Origin: Erythroxylum novogranatense | Lineage: Eukaryota > Streptophyta > Magnoliopsida > Malpighiales > Erythroxylaceae | DNA: 64,000 bases | Direction: 5' to 3' | NCBI GenBank assembly: GCA_029891385.1 | Contig: CM057230.1 | Coordinates: 54,973,414-55,037,413, forward strand | In this document: positions 22,901 to 32,988 of the stretch, piece by piece | Layout: every line of letters starts with the position of its first letter | Numbering within the stretch: position 1 is the stretch's first letter | Notes under the pieces: model-generated | The model's input: the letters and a program-made list of their open reading frames with translations, nothing else | The model's database searches: none | What the model was told of the DNA's origin: nothing | Translations under genes and position numbers: made by a program

Positions 22901-24563
22901 TTGTATGAATTATGTGAAACTGTGAATGTGTATGTGTATAGTATGATACGCATAAAAATCAAGTTTCGAATTATGCCTTTGGGCATTTCGGTTTCAAGTG
23001 TGAATTATGTTATAAGTGGGTTTGGTTAGGTCTCTTAAGTGAGTCAGTGCACTGTCTCTTTTTAAAAATTAAAGCCTTCTCCCGGCTGTCCGCTAGTAGC
23101 ACTGGAGTTCCGAATTCGGACTCCCTTCACGGCTACACTAGACTGCTATGCGGGAAAGTGTAGTACATTCATTCTCACTACCGCACAGGACCGTTATCTT
23201 TGGAATGTCTTGATGACGTTCCGTTTTGGACCGACCCAAACCGTTTGATATGCTATATGTTTGATTTGTATTTCTATGTGATTGCATCCATGATTTTGAG
23301 ATTGTTTATGAGTTATGAAGATTTGAGAAAATTTAAGAGGAGAGAAAGTGAGTTTTCAGCCGCAAAATATTTGAAAAATTACTTATGATTGATTTGATTT
23401 ATTTGAAAAGTTCAAAGATGAGATTTTGATAAATTTCCAAATGTGAATTATTTAGAAATGGAAAATTGCTTGAAAACTATTTGGGCTTATTTTCTGAATT
23501 ATAAATGTGTTATCCACTGAGCCGTCGAGCTCACCCCCCTTTCATCCCCATCTCCAGGTTTCGAGCAGGAGATCGGATGAAAGAAAGTTAAGCCATCTGT
23601 TCGTTTTTGCTTAATTTGTAAATTGTAAATTTTGGATTTTAGAAAGGGTTTATAAATGGCTTGGAATGCCATTAAAGTGTATTGTGTATTCGTTATGGGA
23701 ATGTATTATGAATTCTGAACATGTGTATTGATTTAAGTTATGGATATAATTTGTGATGGTATATAAATATGATGGACTTTTAGGTTTGGATTGATTGATT
23801 TATGAGTTTTGTATAAAGAATTGGATTATGAAATTGTGTAGAATAAATTATGATTTGTCCATTGAATTGAGGACTTAAATAGAATTGGATTTGTATAATG
23901 TGTTTGGATATGGATATGTAGATATAGGATTGTCTTTGTTGTGTTGGATTCCGGACGGGGAGTCCGATAATACTAGCTATTTGTGAGAATATAGAAGTGT
24001 ATTTTGAACCCTTGCAGGTTTTGGGTTTCATGAAAGGCAGCCGTTATGCTGCCGAAATTTTGGTAAAATGGGTATAAAAATGAGATTTAGGATTTGTATG
24101 GATATATAAGAATATGATTCAAGTATTGAGATTTGCATGAGAATGAATTTCCAAAAGTGGGAATTCATTGTATTTTAATTTGTTTTTTTCGAATAAAGAT
24201 GAATATAAGAAAAAGAAAAAGAAATATATATCGGATTTTGGGATAGTTTGAGTCTAAGGTCTCCAATGCGTTCGTTTGTTAAGATATATGTTATCGGATG
24301 TCGGATCCGTTTGCGCTTGTCTCTATATTTGATTTGCTTTTGATTCGTTTGTTTGCTTCGATTTGATCCGCTTTGCTATTTGATTTCCGTTCGATCTTTC
24401 GTTCTTGCCTTCGACTCGATTCCGTATTCGATTCGCTTCGCTACTTTATCATTCGATTTTTCTCCGCTTTGTCATCGTTTGTGATTCGTCCCGCCTCCGT
24501 TGTTATTCATTTTTGCGTTCCGCCTTTCCGGTTGGGATCCGGTTCCCGGATCAGGTCCCAACT
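19967..24563 (+). mobile_element. Long LTR without internal region, nested in the Athila 3' LTR (4597 bp)
   Basis: It begins TGTTGGACCCC and ends GGTCCCAAC (last base T instead of A), the same ends as the LTRs at 47958 and 58268, and shares their internal landmarks in order: GC-rich hairpin (20994-21015), GTCCGACATCCGATT (about 21133), GGGTAATGTATTTATATTTTG (about 22656), the GCCTTCTCCCGGCTG block (23072), GTTATCCACTGAGC (about 23510), hairpin CGGAC/GTCCG (23952-23966) and the end hairpin GATCCG/CGGATC (24536-24552). No primer site or pol follows, so it is a solo LTR. A clean target duplication is not visible (GGGGT left, GGTTT right), perhaps blurred by the G run. No gene. Confidence 0.85.
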
Positions 24564-25952
24564 GGTTTGATCCTGAAAATTTAGAATTTAAAGAACATGA
24601 ATTAAACAAGTTCTAAATCAAAATTCGAAAGGAACCAGAATTGAAAGATTAGGATAAAAAATAGAATTACGGAAACTTCAACTGCAAAGGATTTCGCCAA
24701 CGAAACCAATTAATTCATTCATCGGACTTTAGGAATTATTTGTGTACTGTGTTTACATCATCATGGATCATCAACTTACTATTTTTATGCTTCTTAACTA
24801 CTAAGAAAAAAAATCTTTGCAAACAATCATAGGATTCATAACTAATAATCCACCTATGTCGCGTAAGAGCGTTACTATAATCGGTTTCATGATCTTGCCT
24901 TGAAAACTTTGACAACTATTATCATCAGTTTAAGACAAAGTTTGAATTCTCTCATATTAGGTTTGACAACTATTATCAACAACCTAGCTATAAATCAATT
25001 AATTTGGCAACTACTACCATCAATTAATCAAATAGCGTCCAAAAATCTCTTATAAACCTTAAGTCCGGATTTTAAGATTTATGAGTTCATATTAGCCATG
25101 AAAGGACCAGAATTCAAACACATGTTTGCAAATCATGAACACAACAATCAATTAAGATTAAATCTTCATGAATCAATATAGGTTTGAAGGGTATTACCCT
25201 TTACAATTGAAATAAAAACTTAGCTACACATACCTTGTAAAATGAATCTACCACCCAATTCTCCAAGGAATTTGCGTCTAAAATAGAAAAGAAGAGAAGA
25301 AGAATTTCGGCTAGGAGTTTAGAGAAAAACCCAGAGGAGACTGGCCCTAGATCTAGAGAAAAAGGTCGATTTTTATATCCCACCCACTGATGAGGGGGCT
25401 GACCTAATTTAGAGACATATAATGAAACATGTTCCTACCAAATTTGCAGGGTTAATTTTGACAATGTATAAAAACCACACGGTGATGATTTTGGAGCTCA
25501 AATTTTATCAGTAGCTTTGTCTTTATGTTAGCTTAAATCTGGAGACTTGAATAACTGAATTCCATCATCTGAGTCAAAAGTTATGATTGAAACATCGTCA
25601 AAAGGTCATTTTGGAGATCCAAAAATCTGACGCAAGTTTAGGAATTTATTTCTCCTGCATTCTAGCTCAGAAAAATCTAAAATTAGTCCCAAAAAATCTT
25701 TCAATGAGTCTAGAATTTAATTATGAAATTTTAAAATTTTTGGCTAAGCAATTTCGAGATAAACATCCCACAATGACTAGAGGTAAAGTCTGTAAAAAAT
25801 CCAAAAACAGTGTAATTCAAATTTATGTGTTTCATTTATGCATTTTACGCCAATGAAATTCGAATAATGCTAAAACATGATAAACCGGCTATAGATGAAC
25901 ATAAATGACTCTGAATTAAATCCTAAAGATATATGAAAATATGAGTGAATCA
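24564..25952 (-). repeat. Athila 3' LTR, part 2
   Basis: It resumes GGTTTGATCCTGAAAATTTAGAA and parallels 44721-46101 to the end GTGAATCA. Many substitutions and small indels separate the two LTRs (for example 25300-25400 against 45430-45520), so the Athila insertion is not recent. Confidence 0.92.
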
Positions 25953-27637
25953 AATTCTCCCACACTTCGCTCTTACTAGTCCTCAAGTAAGAAAACGAAC
26001 AAAAAGTAGAACTACGAAAAACAAAATGCAAAAAAACAAACAAAATCTTGCAATGCAAAGAAAAATAATTAAGTATGTAACATTCAAATCAGATCCCCAA
26101 CAGTATCAAGTAATTCAAGTATGATAATTAGAACTCGGTTTACCACGATCAACACATAAAATCAATGAACTCAATTTATATGTAACAGTCGAGCTAATCT
26201 AGCATAATAAAGTTAGAGGAAATCTATGTCATATCAAAATAATAAATCCTCTCATTGATATACACTCCAACACTTAAATTGTTTAGGCTCAAATGTGTAA
26301 CTCTCAAAATTCGATCAACGAATACATTCTACCAAAATTCTTGTTTTTCAATCTTGACAACACTATCAAAGTGCGCATATACTATACATAAATCAAAAAG
26401 TCTTTAACATGATTGTAATGGGGCTTGGTTAAAGGTGAGGTAAAAGAAAGATAAGAGAAGGTTAAAAAAATGGAAGTAGAGATATACAGAATATCATCGC
26501 ACTCATATACATGTATGCATCCAGACACATAATTATGCAAATTGAACACAAATAACTCCACTTCTTTTCATTCCATTCGAACTTCCCATAAACAAGTATA
26601 TAAATCGAAACATTTGGAAACACTTTTTCTTTTTTTTTTCTTTTTTTTCAACAATACCGAGTTATGTTCATAGCCAAACATTCGAATTAACACCACATCA
26701 TCATATATCAACCAACTCACATCTTCAACTTTGCCAATGAATGCTCTACTAACCTTGGCCATAGGGTATAGAGTATAAAAATGAGATCAAGGCTAAGTTA
26801 ATAATGTGTAAAGCAAAGAAAATGATAAAAGTTCAAAGGGGCTTTCTAATGGGAATCATGCTTTAGGTTGGCTATTTATGTTCAAGTGGTTTAACCTAGA
26901 TGCCTTTATCATGTTCATGCAAGCATGTTAAGTCAAGATATTAAGCAAGTTCTAGAGAATTATACCATTGAAAGAATGCACACAAGAAAGAATAATGTTG
27001 AAGACACAAGAGCTCGCATAGGTCATCTATTAAGTCGATACAACATAGTTTCAAGGTCACTCTACTATTCAGAAAGCTCAACTTTTACATGAAAACCCAT
27101 TCATCAATTTTATGCACTCATCGTTATTAACCAAATCTCACGCATAATACTCGAACTCGTTCAACAATTGGGAATCTGAAAGAAAGCTAACACACTTAAG
27201 ATGCAAGAAAAATAGAAAATATTTTTGAAATTTTTGAAATTTTTTTTACAAAAAAAATTTATGGTTTATGCAAAACATGCAACTAACATTAAAAATTTCT
27301 TAAGTTCAAGCAAGAAAAAGAAGGTACAACAATTTGTCTCTCAAAATACAACATAAATCCGAACCTAAACTACCCTAAAATTCAAAAATTGTAACCTAGA
27401 ACAAATTAAAGTCTTCCCCTCCCCCCCCCAATTAAACACAACATTGTCCTCAATGTTAAAGTAAATGCAAGAAGGAAGATTCACACTAAATTTGAAAAAC
27501 GAAAAAAAATTGAAACCTAGAAAAAAAACTGAAATGAAAAAGAAGATAATGAAGAAATCAAATCTGATTTATTTCTAATGGGTTGCCTCACATTAAGCGC
27601 TTTTGGTTATAGTCATTCGCTAGACATTGTGTGCGCA
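25953..27637 (-). other. Athila 3' non-coding region with polypurine tracts
   Basis: About 1.7 kb between the end of integrase and the 3' LTR. Next to the LTR the minus strand reads AAGTGTGGGAGAATT (25953-25967), the likely plus-strand primer. A second purine tract, mostly G on the minus strand, lies at 27413-27431. The block at 27578-27602 on the plus strand (GGGTTGCCTCACATTAAGCG) is a conserved landmark after pol in Athila elements. This is where some Athila elements carry an env-like ORF; none of useful length is seen here. Confidence 0.75.
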
Positions 27638-29144
27638 TCATTCTCCATAGTTCAACATGTCCACAACCACTTTCTCTGCATGAATGCCTTTGAAACCTTC
27701 ATAAAAAGGCTTCAATCGATGGCCGTTAACTTTGAAACTTCGGTTGTTACCTACGTCACAAATCTCAACAACTCCATATGGAAATACACTAGTAACAACG
27801 AAAGGACTATGCCATCGAGAACATAATTTACTAGCAAAGAGCTTGAGACGTGATTGGAAGAGAAGAACTTTCTGACCCACCTTAAATTCCTTGCTTCCAA
27901 CCATTCGATCATGGTAAGCTTTTTCCCTTTCCTTCACAATTCACGCGTTCTCATATGCTTCATTTCGTAATTCCTTGAGTTCTTGCAGTTGTAACTTGCG
28001 ATGAATTCCAGCATTGTCATAATACAAGTTACACTGTTTAATGGCCCAAAATGCACGATGTTCAAGCTCTACGGGAAGATGACAATTCTTTCCGTAAACC
28101 ATCCTAAAAGGTGACATGCCTATAGGTGATTTATATGCAGTGTGATAAGCCCATAGTGCATCGCCTAATCGAAGACTCCAATCTTTCCGATTAGGTTGCA
28201 CAGTCTTCTCAAGGAAAGACTTGATTTTGCGGTTTGATAATTCTATTTGACCACTCGTCTGCGGATGGTGGACGGTTGAAGTTCGGTGGACGACATGGAA
28301 CTTTTTCATCAGGGCTTTGAAAGATCAATTTCAAAAGTGGGATCCTCGGTCACTAATGATAGCCTTGGGAATGCCATACCTGTCAAAAATGTTAGACTTC
28401 ACAAAATTGACGACAACTTTAACATCATTAGATTTGGTCGCTAAGGCCTCGTCCCACTTAGATACATAATCGACTACAAGAAGAATGTATAAATTTCTGT
28501 TAGATAAAAGAAAAGGACCTATAAAATCAATGCCCTAAACATCAAAGACCTCACCGAATAACAAGAAAGTTTGCAGCATTTCATTCTTATGAGTAATATT
28601 TCCTACCTTTTGGCATCGATCAAATGTCTTGCAAAATTCGAATGCATCTTTGAACAACGAAGGCCAAAAGAATTCACCATCGAGTACCTTATGTGTTGTG
28701 CGTTTGGCGTCAAAGTGGCCACCACAAAAATAAGTGTAATAGAAAGTTAAAATAGAATGAAACTCATCTTGATGCATACAACGCCTAATCACTTGATCCG
28801 AAATATTTTTTCACAAGTATGGATTATCCCAAAAGTAAAATCTAGAATCAACGCAAAATTTATCGCATTAGGCTTTTGCCATACCTGTAGGCAGTTCGTG
28901 GGCAGCTAGAAAATTAACCAAATCAGCGTACCACGATCGCGACGAGGAGAAAGTCAGTGTAAACAGCTTCTCATTAGGGAATTCGGCAATAATAGATTCG
29001 ACCTTGGCATCAATGTTGCATAATCTACTCAAGTGGTTAGCAACAAGGTTCTCGGCTCCTTTTTTGTCCCTAATTTTGAGATCAAACTCTTATAGAAGCA
29101 AAATCTAGCGGATAAGCCTCGGTTTGGTCTCCTTTTTCTACATG
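27638..29144 (-). pseudogene. Athila integrase and end of RNase H, degenerate
   Basis: Read from 29144 down: the RNase H end (PRLIR, then ENLVANHLSRL), the linker SWYADLVNFLAAHELP near 28930, the zinc-binding domain at 28535-28792 (GGHFDAKRTTHKV, then FCKTFDRCQKVGNI), the integrase core (GIDFIGPF near 28525, ISDRGSHF near 28345, SGQIE near 28240), and the C-terminal domain at 27638-27937 with FKVGQKVLLFQSRLKLF. The second cysteine of the usual CX2C is Phe. A TAG stop precedes GIDF, and frames change near 28310-28330 and 27938. The D, D and E positions are still readable. It would have inserted the DNA copy; now inactive. Confidence 0.88.
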
Positions 29145-29149
29145 AGGTA
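29145..29149. repeat. Target-site duplication, left copy (AGGTA)
   Basis: AGGTA precedes the TGTCAG start of the nested LTR and is repeated at 32468-32472 after its CTAACA end. The Athila RNase H frame runs up to both copies. Confidence 0.95.
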
Positions 29150-32100
29150 TGTCAGACCCCGATCCCGGGAGCCCGACTGTCCCGGGATGTGAGCCCGAGT
29201 GGAGCCCATCCCCGAGACACTTGCCTTGCTGAGACCATATACTTGACACTCTTACTCTTACTATAGTACCATAGACGTCGGAACCCATTTTCGGAGCCCA
29301 ACTTTCGTTGTCCTGAAACCTTGCGCTTATAATCTTGCAGGATTTTTAATTGTAACTCCACCTTCGTGGCAAGCACACACCATGTATACACTAAAATCAT
29401 GGGTTGACTTATTCATATAATTTGTAGCTTTATGTCTCAAGTTCTCCCTGAAACAAGAATCACCTTAATCGGAGTCATATACTCAAGATACACTCCAAAA
29501 ACCTAAGAGAGTTCATACCCGAAACATGCCCTCTTAACTGACCTTTCACTTGTTTTAGAACAAACTTTCTCAATTTAACTCCAATTGATACCTGATTTTA
29601 TGGAGTGAAAGATATGTGTCTTATAAATCCAATGGTTCAAGCCTCACCTCATTTGGAGGTCGTATGAGAGAATTATGCTCGAAACATTGGACCATGCTCA
29701 CTTCTGAAATCGGATTGAAACTCTTTTGGAGCGATTTGCTATAACCTTTAATCTATAGCTCCAAATGCTTTCGTTCTTTCACCATACGAAAGTAGACATC
29801 TAGATCTACAACTCTTATGAAGACTACAAAGGCTGATTCTATCTCCTACATTCTACGTCCTATTTTTCCATCGTCGATTTACATCATCCGGTTTTCTATC
29901 GTCCGATTTCTATCATCCGGTTTTCTATCGTCGATTACTATCATCCGGTTTTCTATCGTCCGATTTCTATCATCTGGTTTCTATCTTCTGCTTTCCTTCC
30001 TTCGCTTTTCTATCTTCTGATTTCCTTCCTTCGATTTCTATCTTCGATTTCCTTCCTTCGATTTCTATCTTCCGATTTCCTTCCTTCGATTTTTATCTTC
30101 CGATTTCCTTCCTTCGATTTCTATCTTGATTTCCTTCCTTCGCTTTTCTATCTTCGATTTCTATCTTCCTTTCTTTCCTTCCTTTTCTATCTTCTGATTT
30201 CCTTCCTTCCTTTTTATCTTCTGATTTCCTTCCTTCGATTTCTATCTTCCGATTTCCTTCCTTCCTTTTCTATCTTGATTTCCTTCCTTCGCTTTTCTAT
30301 CTTGATTTCTATCTTCCTTTTCTATCTTCTGATTTCCTTCCTTCTGATTTCTATCTTCTGCTTTTCTAGTAAGGATTTTATCTTTTGACTCCGAACTCCA
30401 AATTTAGCAAACGATATACCCTTGGAAAACTCTAAACTCCTACTACAATCTTCCTGAAGACTCATTGATCTAATTCATACCAAGAGGGTCTAATATTGAG
30501 GCGGCTCATGTCAAATTTTAGGAAAATTTGACAGACATCCCCTTAAAATGCAACTACCCAATTTTCAATTCTAAGACTTCCACCGCATAAAACTCATCAT
30601 ACAACCTCATATAACATGATTAAACCCTAAGGTATCTTCAAACACCATTCGAAGCAACAGCCACACTCTTAATCATCTATCATATCCAAACTATAACAAT
30701 GATTCAATTGTCTTAAACATACATGGATTTCTCAAAATACATTAAAACTGAACATTTTTGCTTTCATAATTCATTCATTCCATCATCATCAAATCATGTC
30801 ATATTCATACAATGCTTTAGTGGGCATTTCAAGCCCAATTACAATGAAGTTTCAAAATACAATATCTTCTCAAATGCAACTAAAGCATTGTTTTACAAAA
30901 TCATTTCAAAAACAAAATCAAAAGAAAATCTTGGAGTAAATGCCTTTAAGCTTGCTCCTCGGGATCCTGCTCATTTCCTGGAAAATTTTTAGGGGGTGAG
31001 CTTTCGCTCCGTGGGTAACACATTTATATTTATATATCAAGCAGTCCTATTAGTTATTCATACTTTTAGCAATCTTTCAATACAAGCATAATACATGCAT
31101 CATGCAATGTTCATCAATACTCAAACATAATTTCTCACAATTCAAACATTCATCATTCTTGCATTTCATGTAATCACATATGAAACACATCAAATGGCTC
31201 GAGAAGTCCTTATTCTTGGCAACCATATAGTCTCATTTCATGAGTCTATATGGGCACATCTTTAGGAGTCCAAAATGTTGGATCATCCTATGCCACAATA
31301 GGGCAGCCAGGCGAAGGCTTCATGGTCAACGTGCGTGTGATGTTCTTAGATGATACCTTACCCACATAACATAGCAATCATGAATCATACAAGGAAATTG
31401 GACTGTTCTTATCCAATTCATTGTTTCTTTGAAATCATCTTTTCATACATCGTTCATGCCTTTCATTATATTCATTCAACAAGTTTCTTCATGACGGTTT
31501 CAATCATCATCAAGCATTTAATACACTCACATTCATCATTCCATCACACATTTTAATACAACAACCAAGTGATCAAAGCTCATTAATGTCATGCATTTAT
31601 TTACATTTGTAGCTTATATACATAAAGATAAATATGAAACCCACCTTTTATCCTTGCTTAAACTTGCCTAAGGAAGTTCCTCTCCTTGTTCTTCTCCTCT
31701 TTCTTGTCCTCCTTCAAGCATAACAAGAAAATAACCCCATATCAACATAGGGTTTAGAAATTGAAATACCTAAAATCTAAATCATGAAATTCATAAGAGA
31801 GTCACTAGACCCATCTTATTCTTCATCTTTCTAACCAAAACCCAAACAAAACTTAACCTTAAACCAAGAACTTACCTTAAATCCTTAACCAACCAAGTGG
31901 TTTCTTGGTTCAAAGTGAAGCTTAGACTCTCCTCCACACTTTTTTTCTTGGACTTTCTTCAAAACCCACTCACTTTCATGGAAATGCCAAACCCTAACAA
32001 GCCTCTTCTTTCTCCTTTTCCTCCCTCCTTTCACGACACTCTTCTTTCCTCTCCCTCCAAATTTCGTTTCTATCTTCTTTTCCTACAAAATCACTTATCT

Positions 32101-32467
32101 CCTTCCTTATATACTCCTTTCTAAATTACTTAAGCCCAATAAGCCTAAGCCCAACTTACTTCCTTCTTCTTTCTTCTTCTTCTTTTCATTTCTCCTCCTT
32201 ACTTACTCAAGCCCACTAACTCTTTTCCTTCAAGCCCATTGCATTAAATTCCTCTCTTCTTTCTTACTTCATTTGGACCCAAAGCCCAATTAATACATTA
32301 ATTACACCTAACTCACCTAAGTCCAACTAACATATTTAACTTCATAAATTCTTCACCTAACTCATTAATGCTATCATATATTAATTTATGACACCTTAAT
32401 TAATGCTAATCTAACTTAATCAATTTAATCTAATCATGATTAATCCTAAAAATTTTTGGGGCTAACA
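29150..32467 (-). mobile_element. Solo LTR 1 nested in Athila RNase H (3318 bp)
   Basis: Ends TGTCAGACCCC...GGGGCTAACA, near-inverted, with the perfect duplication AGGTA. Landmarks place it in minus orientation. There is an inverted repeat ATCCCGGGA/TCCCGGGAT (29162-29188) at its 3' end, a pyrimidine-rich array at 29840-30370, GTGGGTAACACATTTATA (31011), a strong hairpin at 31223-31253, GGCAGCCAGGCGAAGGC (about 31303) and GGTCAACGTGC (31324-31334). It has no internal region or primer site, so it is a recombined solo LTR. The short ORFs (for example 30723-30992) show no family likeness. Same broad family as the other long LTRs but clearly another subfamily. Confidence 0.88.
29840..30370. repeat. 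Degenerate tandem pyrimidine array (TTCTATCTTCCGATTTCCTT)
   Basis: About 530 bp of a loosely tandem unit of some 20-28 bp, built from TTCTATCTTC, CGATTT and CCTTCCTTCG, with repeats varying by small indels. Almost all purines are on the minus strand. Other long LTRs here have weaker CTTCGATTCG-rich stretches near their 3' ends (24300-24530, 57360-57600, 62165-62420). No function can be read from it. Confidence 0.8.
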
Positions 32468-32988
32468 AGGTATTTAAGGACTGCATGATAAAAAAATAAC
32501 CTTAGTACCCATTAAATATGACCGAAATTTTTCTAAAGAAAACACAACAGTAAATAGCTCTTTTTTGGTTGTATGGTCGTTAAGTTGTGCGTCATCGAGT
32601 GCGAGAAGCATAGGCAATGACGTGCAAAAGTTGCCCCTCTCGTTGTCCAAGGACTGCTCCAATAGCAAAGTCACTTACATCGCACATAATCTCAAAAGGA
32701 AGCTCCCAATTCAGTGGTCAGATGATGGGAGCATATGTGAGGCTTTGTTTCAGAGTTTCAAATGCCCGTTTGCATGCATCGTTGAAAACAAACTCGATGT
32801 CCTTCGTTAAAAGCTTGCAAAGGGGTGTAGCAATCTTCGAAAAATCCTTGATGAAGCATCGATAAAATCTTGCGTGACCAAGGAAAGAACGAACATCCCT
32901 CACGCATGAGGGGTAAAGCAAAGAAAAAATAATATCAATTTTCACTTTATCGACCTTTAAACCACGCGAAGAAACCACATGCCCTAAA
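32468..32988 (-). pseudogene. Athila reverse transcriptase end and RNase H start, degenerate
   Basis: From 32985 down the frame reads GHVVSSRGLKVDKVKID, VRSFLGHARFYRCFIKDFSKIA and FNDACKRAFETLKQSL (RT thumb and connection), then across a frame change near 32718 DDAQLNDHTTKKELFTVVFSLEKFRSYL and GTKVI (RNase H). It is cut on the left by solo LTR 1 and on the right by solo LTR 2, and is continuous in sense with 29144 and 36114. In the live element this part holds the growing DNA strand and begins RNA removal. Confidence 0.9.
32984..32988. repeat. Target-site duplication, left copy (CTAAA)
   Basis: CTAAA precedes TGTTGGAC and recurs at 36109-36113 after the CCAATA end of solo LTR 2. The reverse transcriptase frame reads GIVL on one side and LGHVV on the other, so the insertion lies within that codon run. 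Confidence 0.95.

Noticed and set aside
19962..24568. 5-bp target duplication for the LTR in the Athila 3' LTR
   Set aside because: The left flank GGGGT and right flank GGTTT do not match exactly, and the G run makes any partial match unconvincing.
25953..27637. Env-like ORF in the Athila 3' region
   Set aside because: This is the position where some Athila elements have one, but no frame longer than about 65 residues and no membrane segment is seen.
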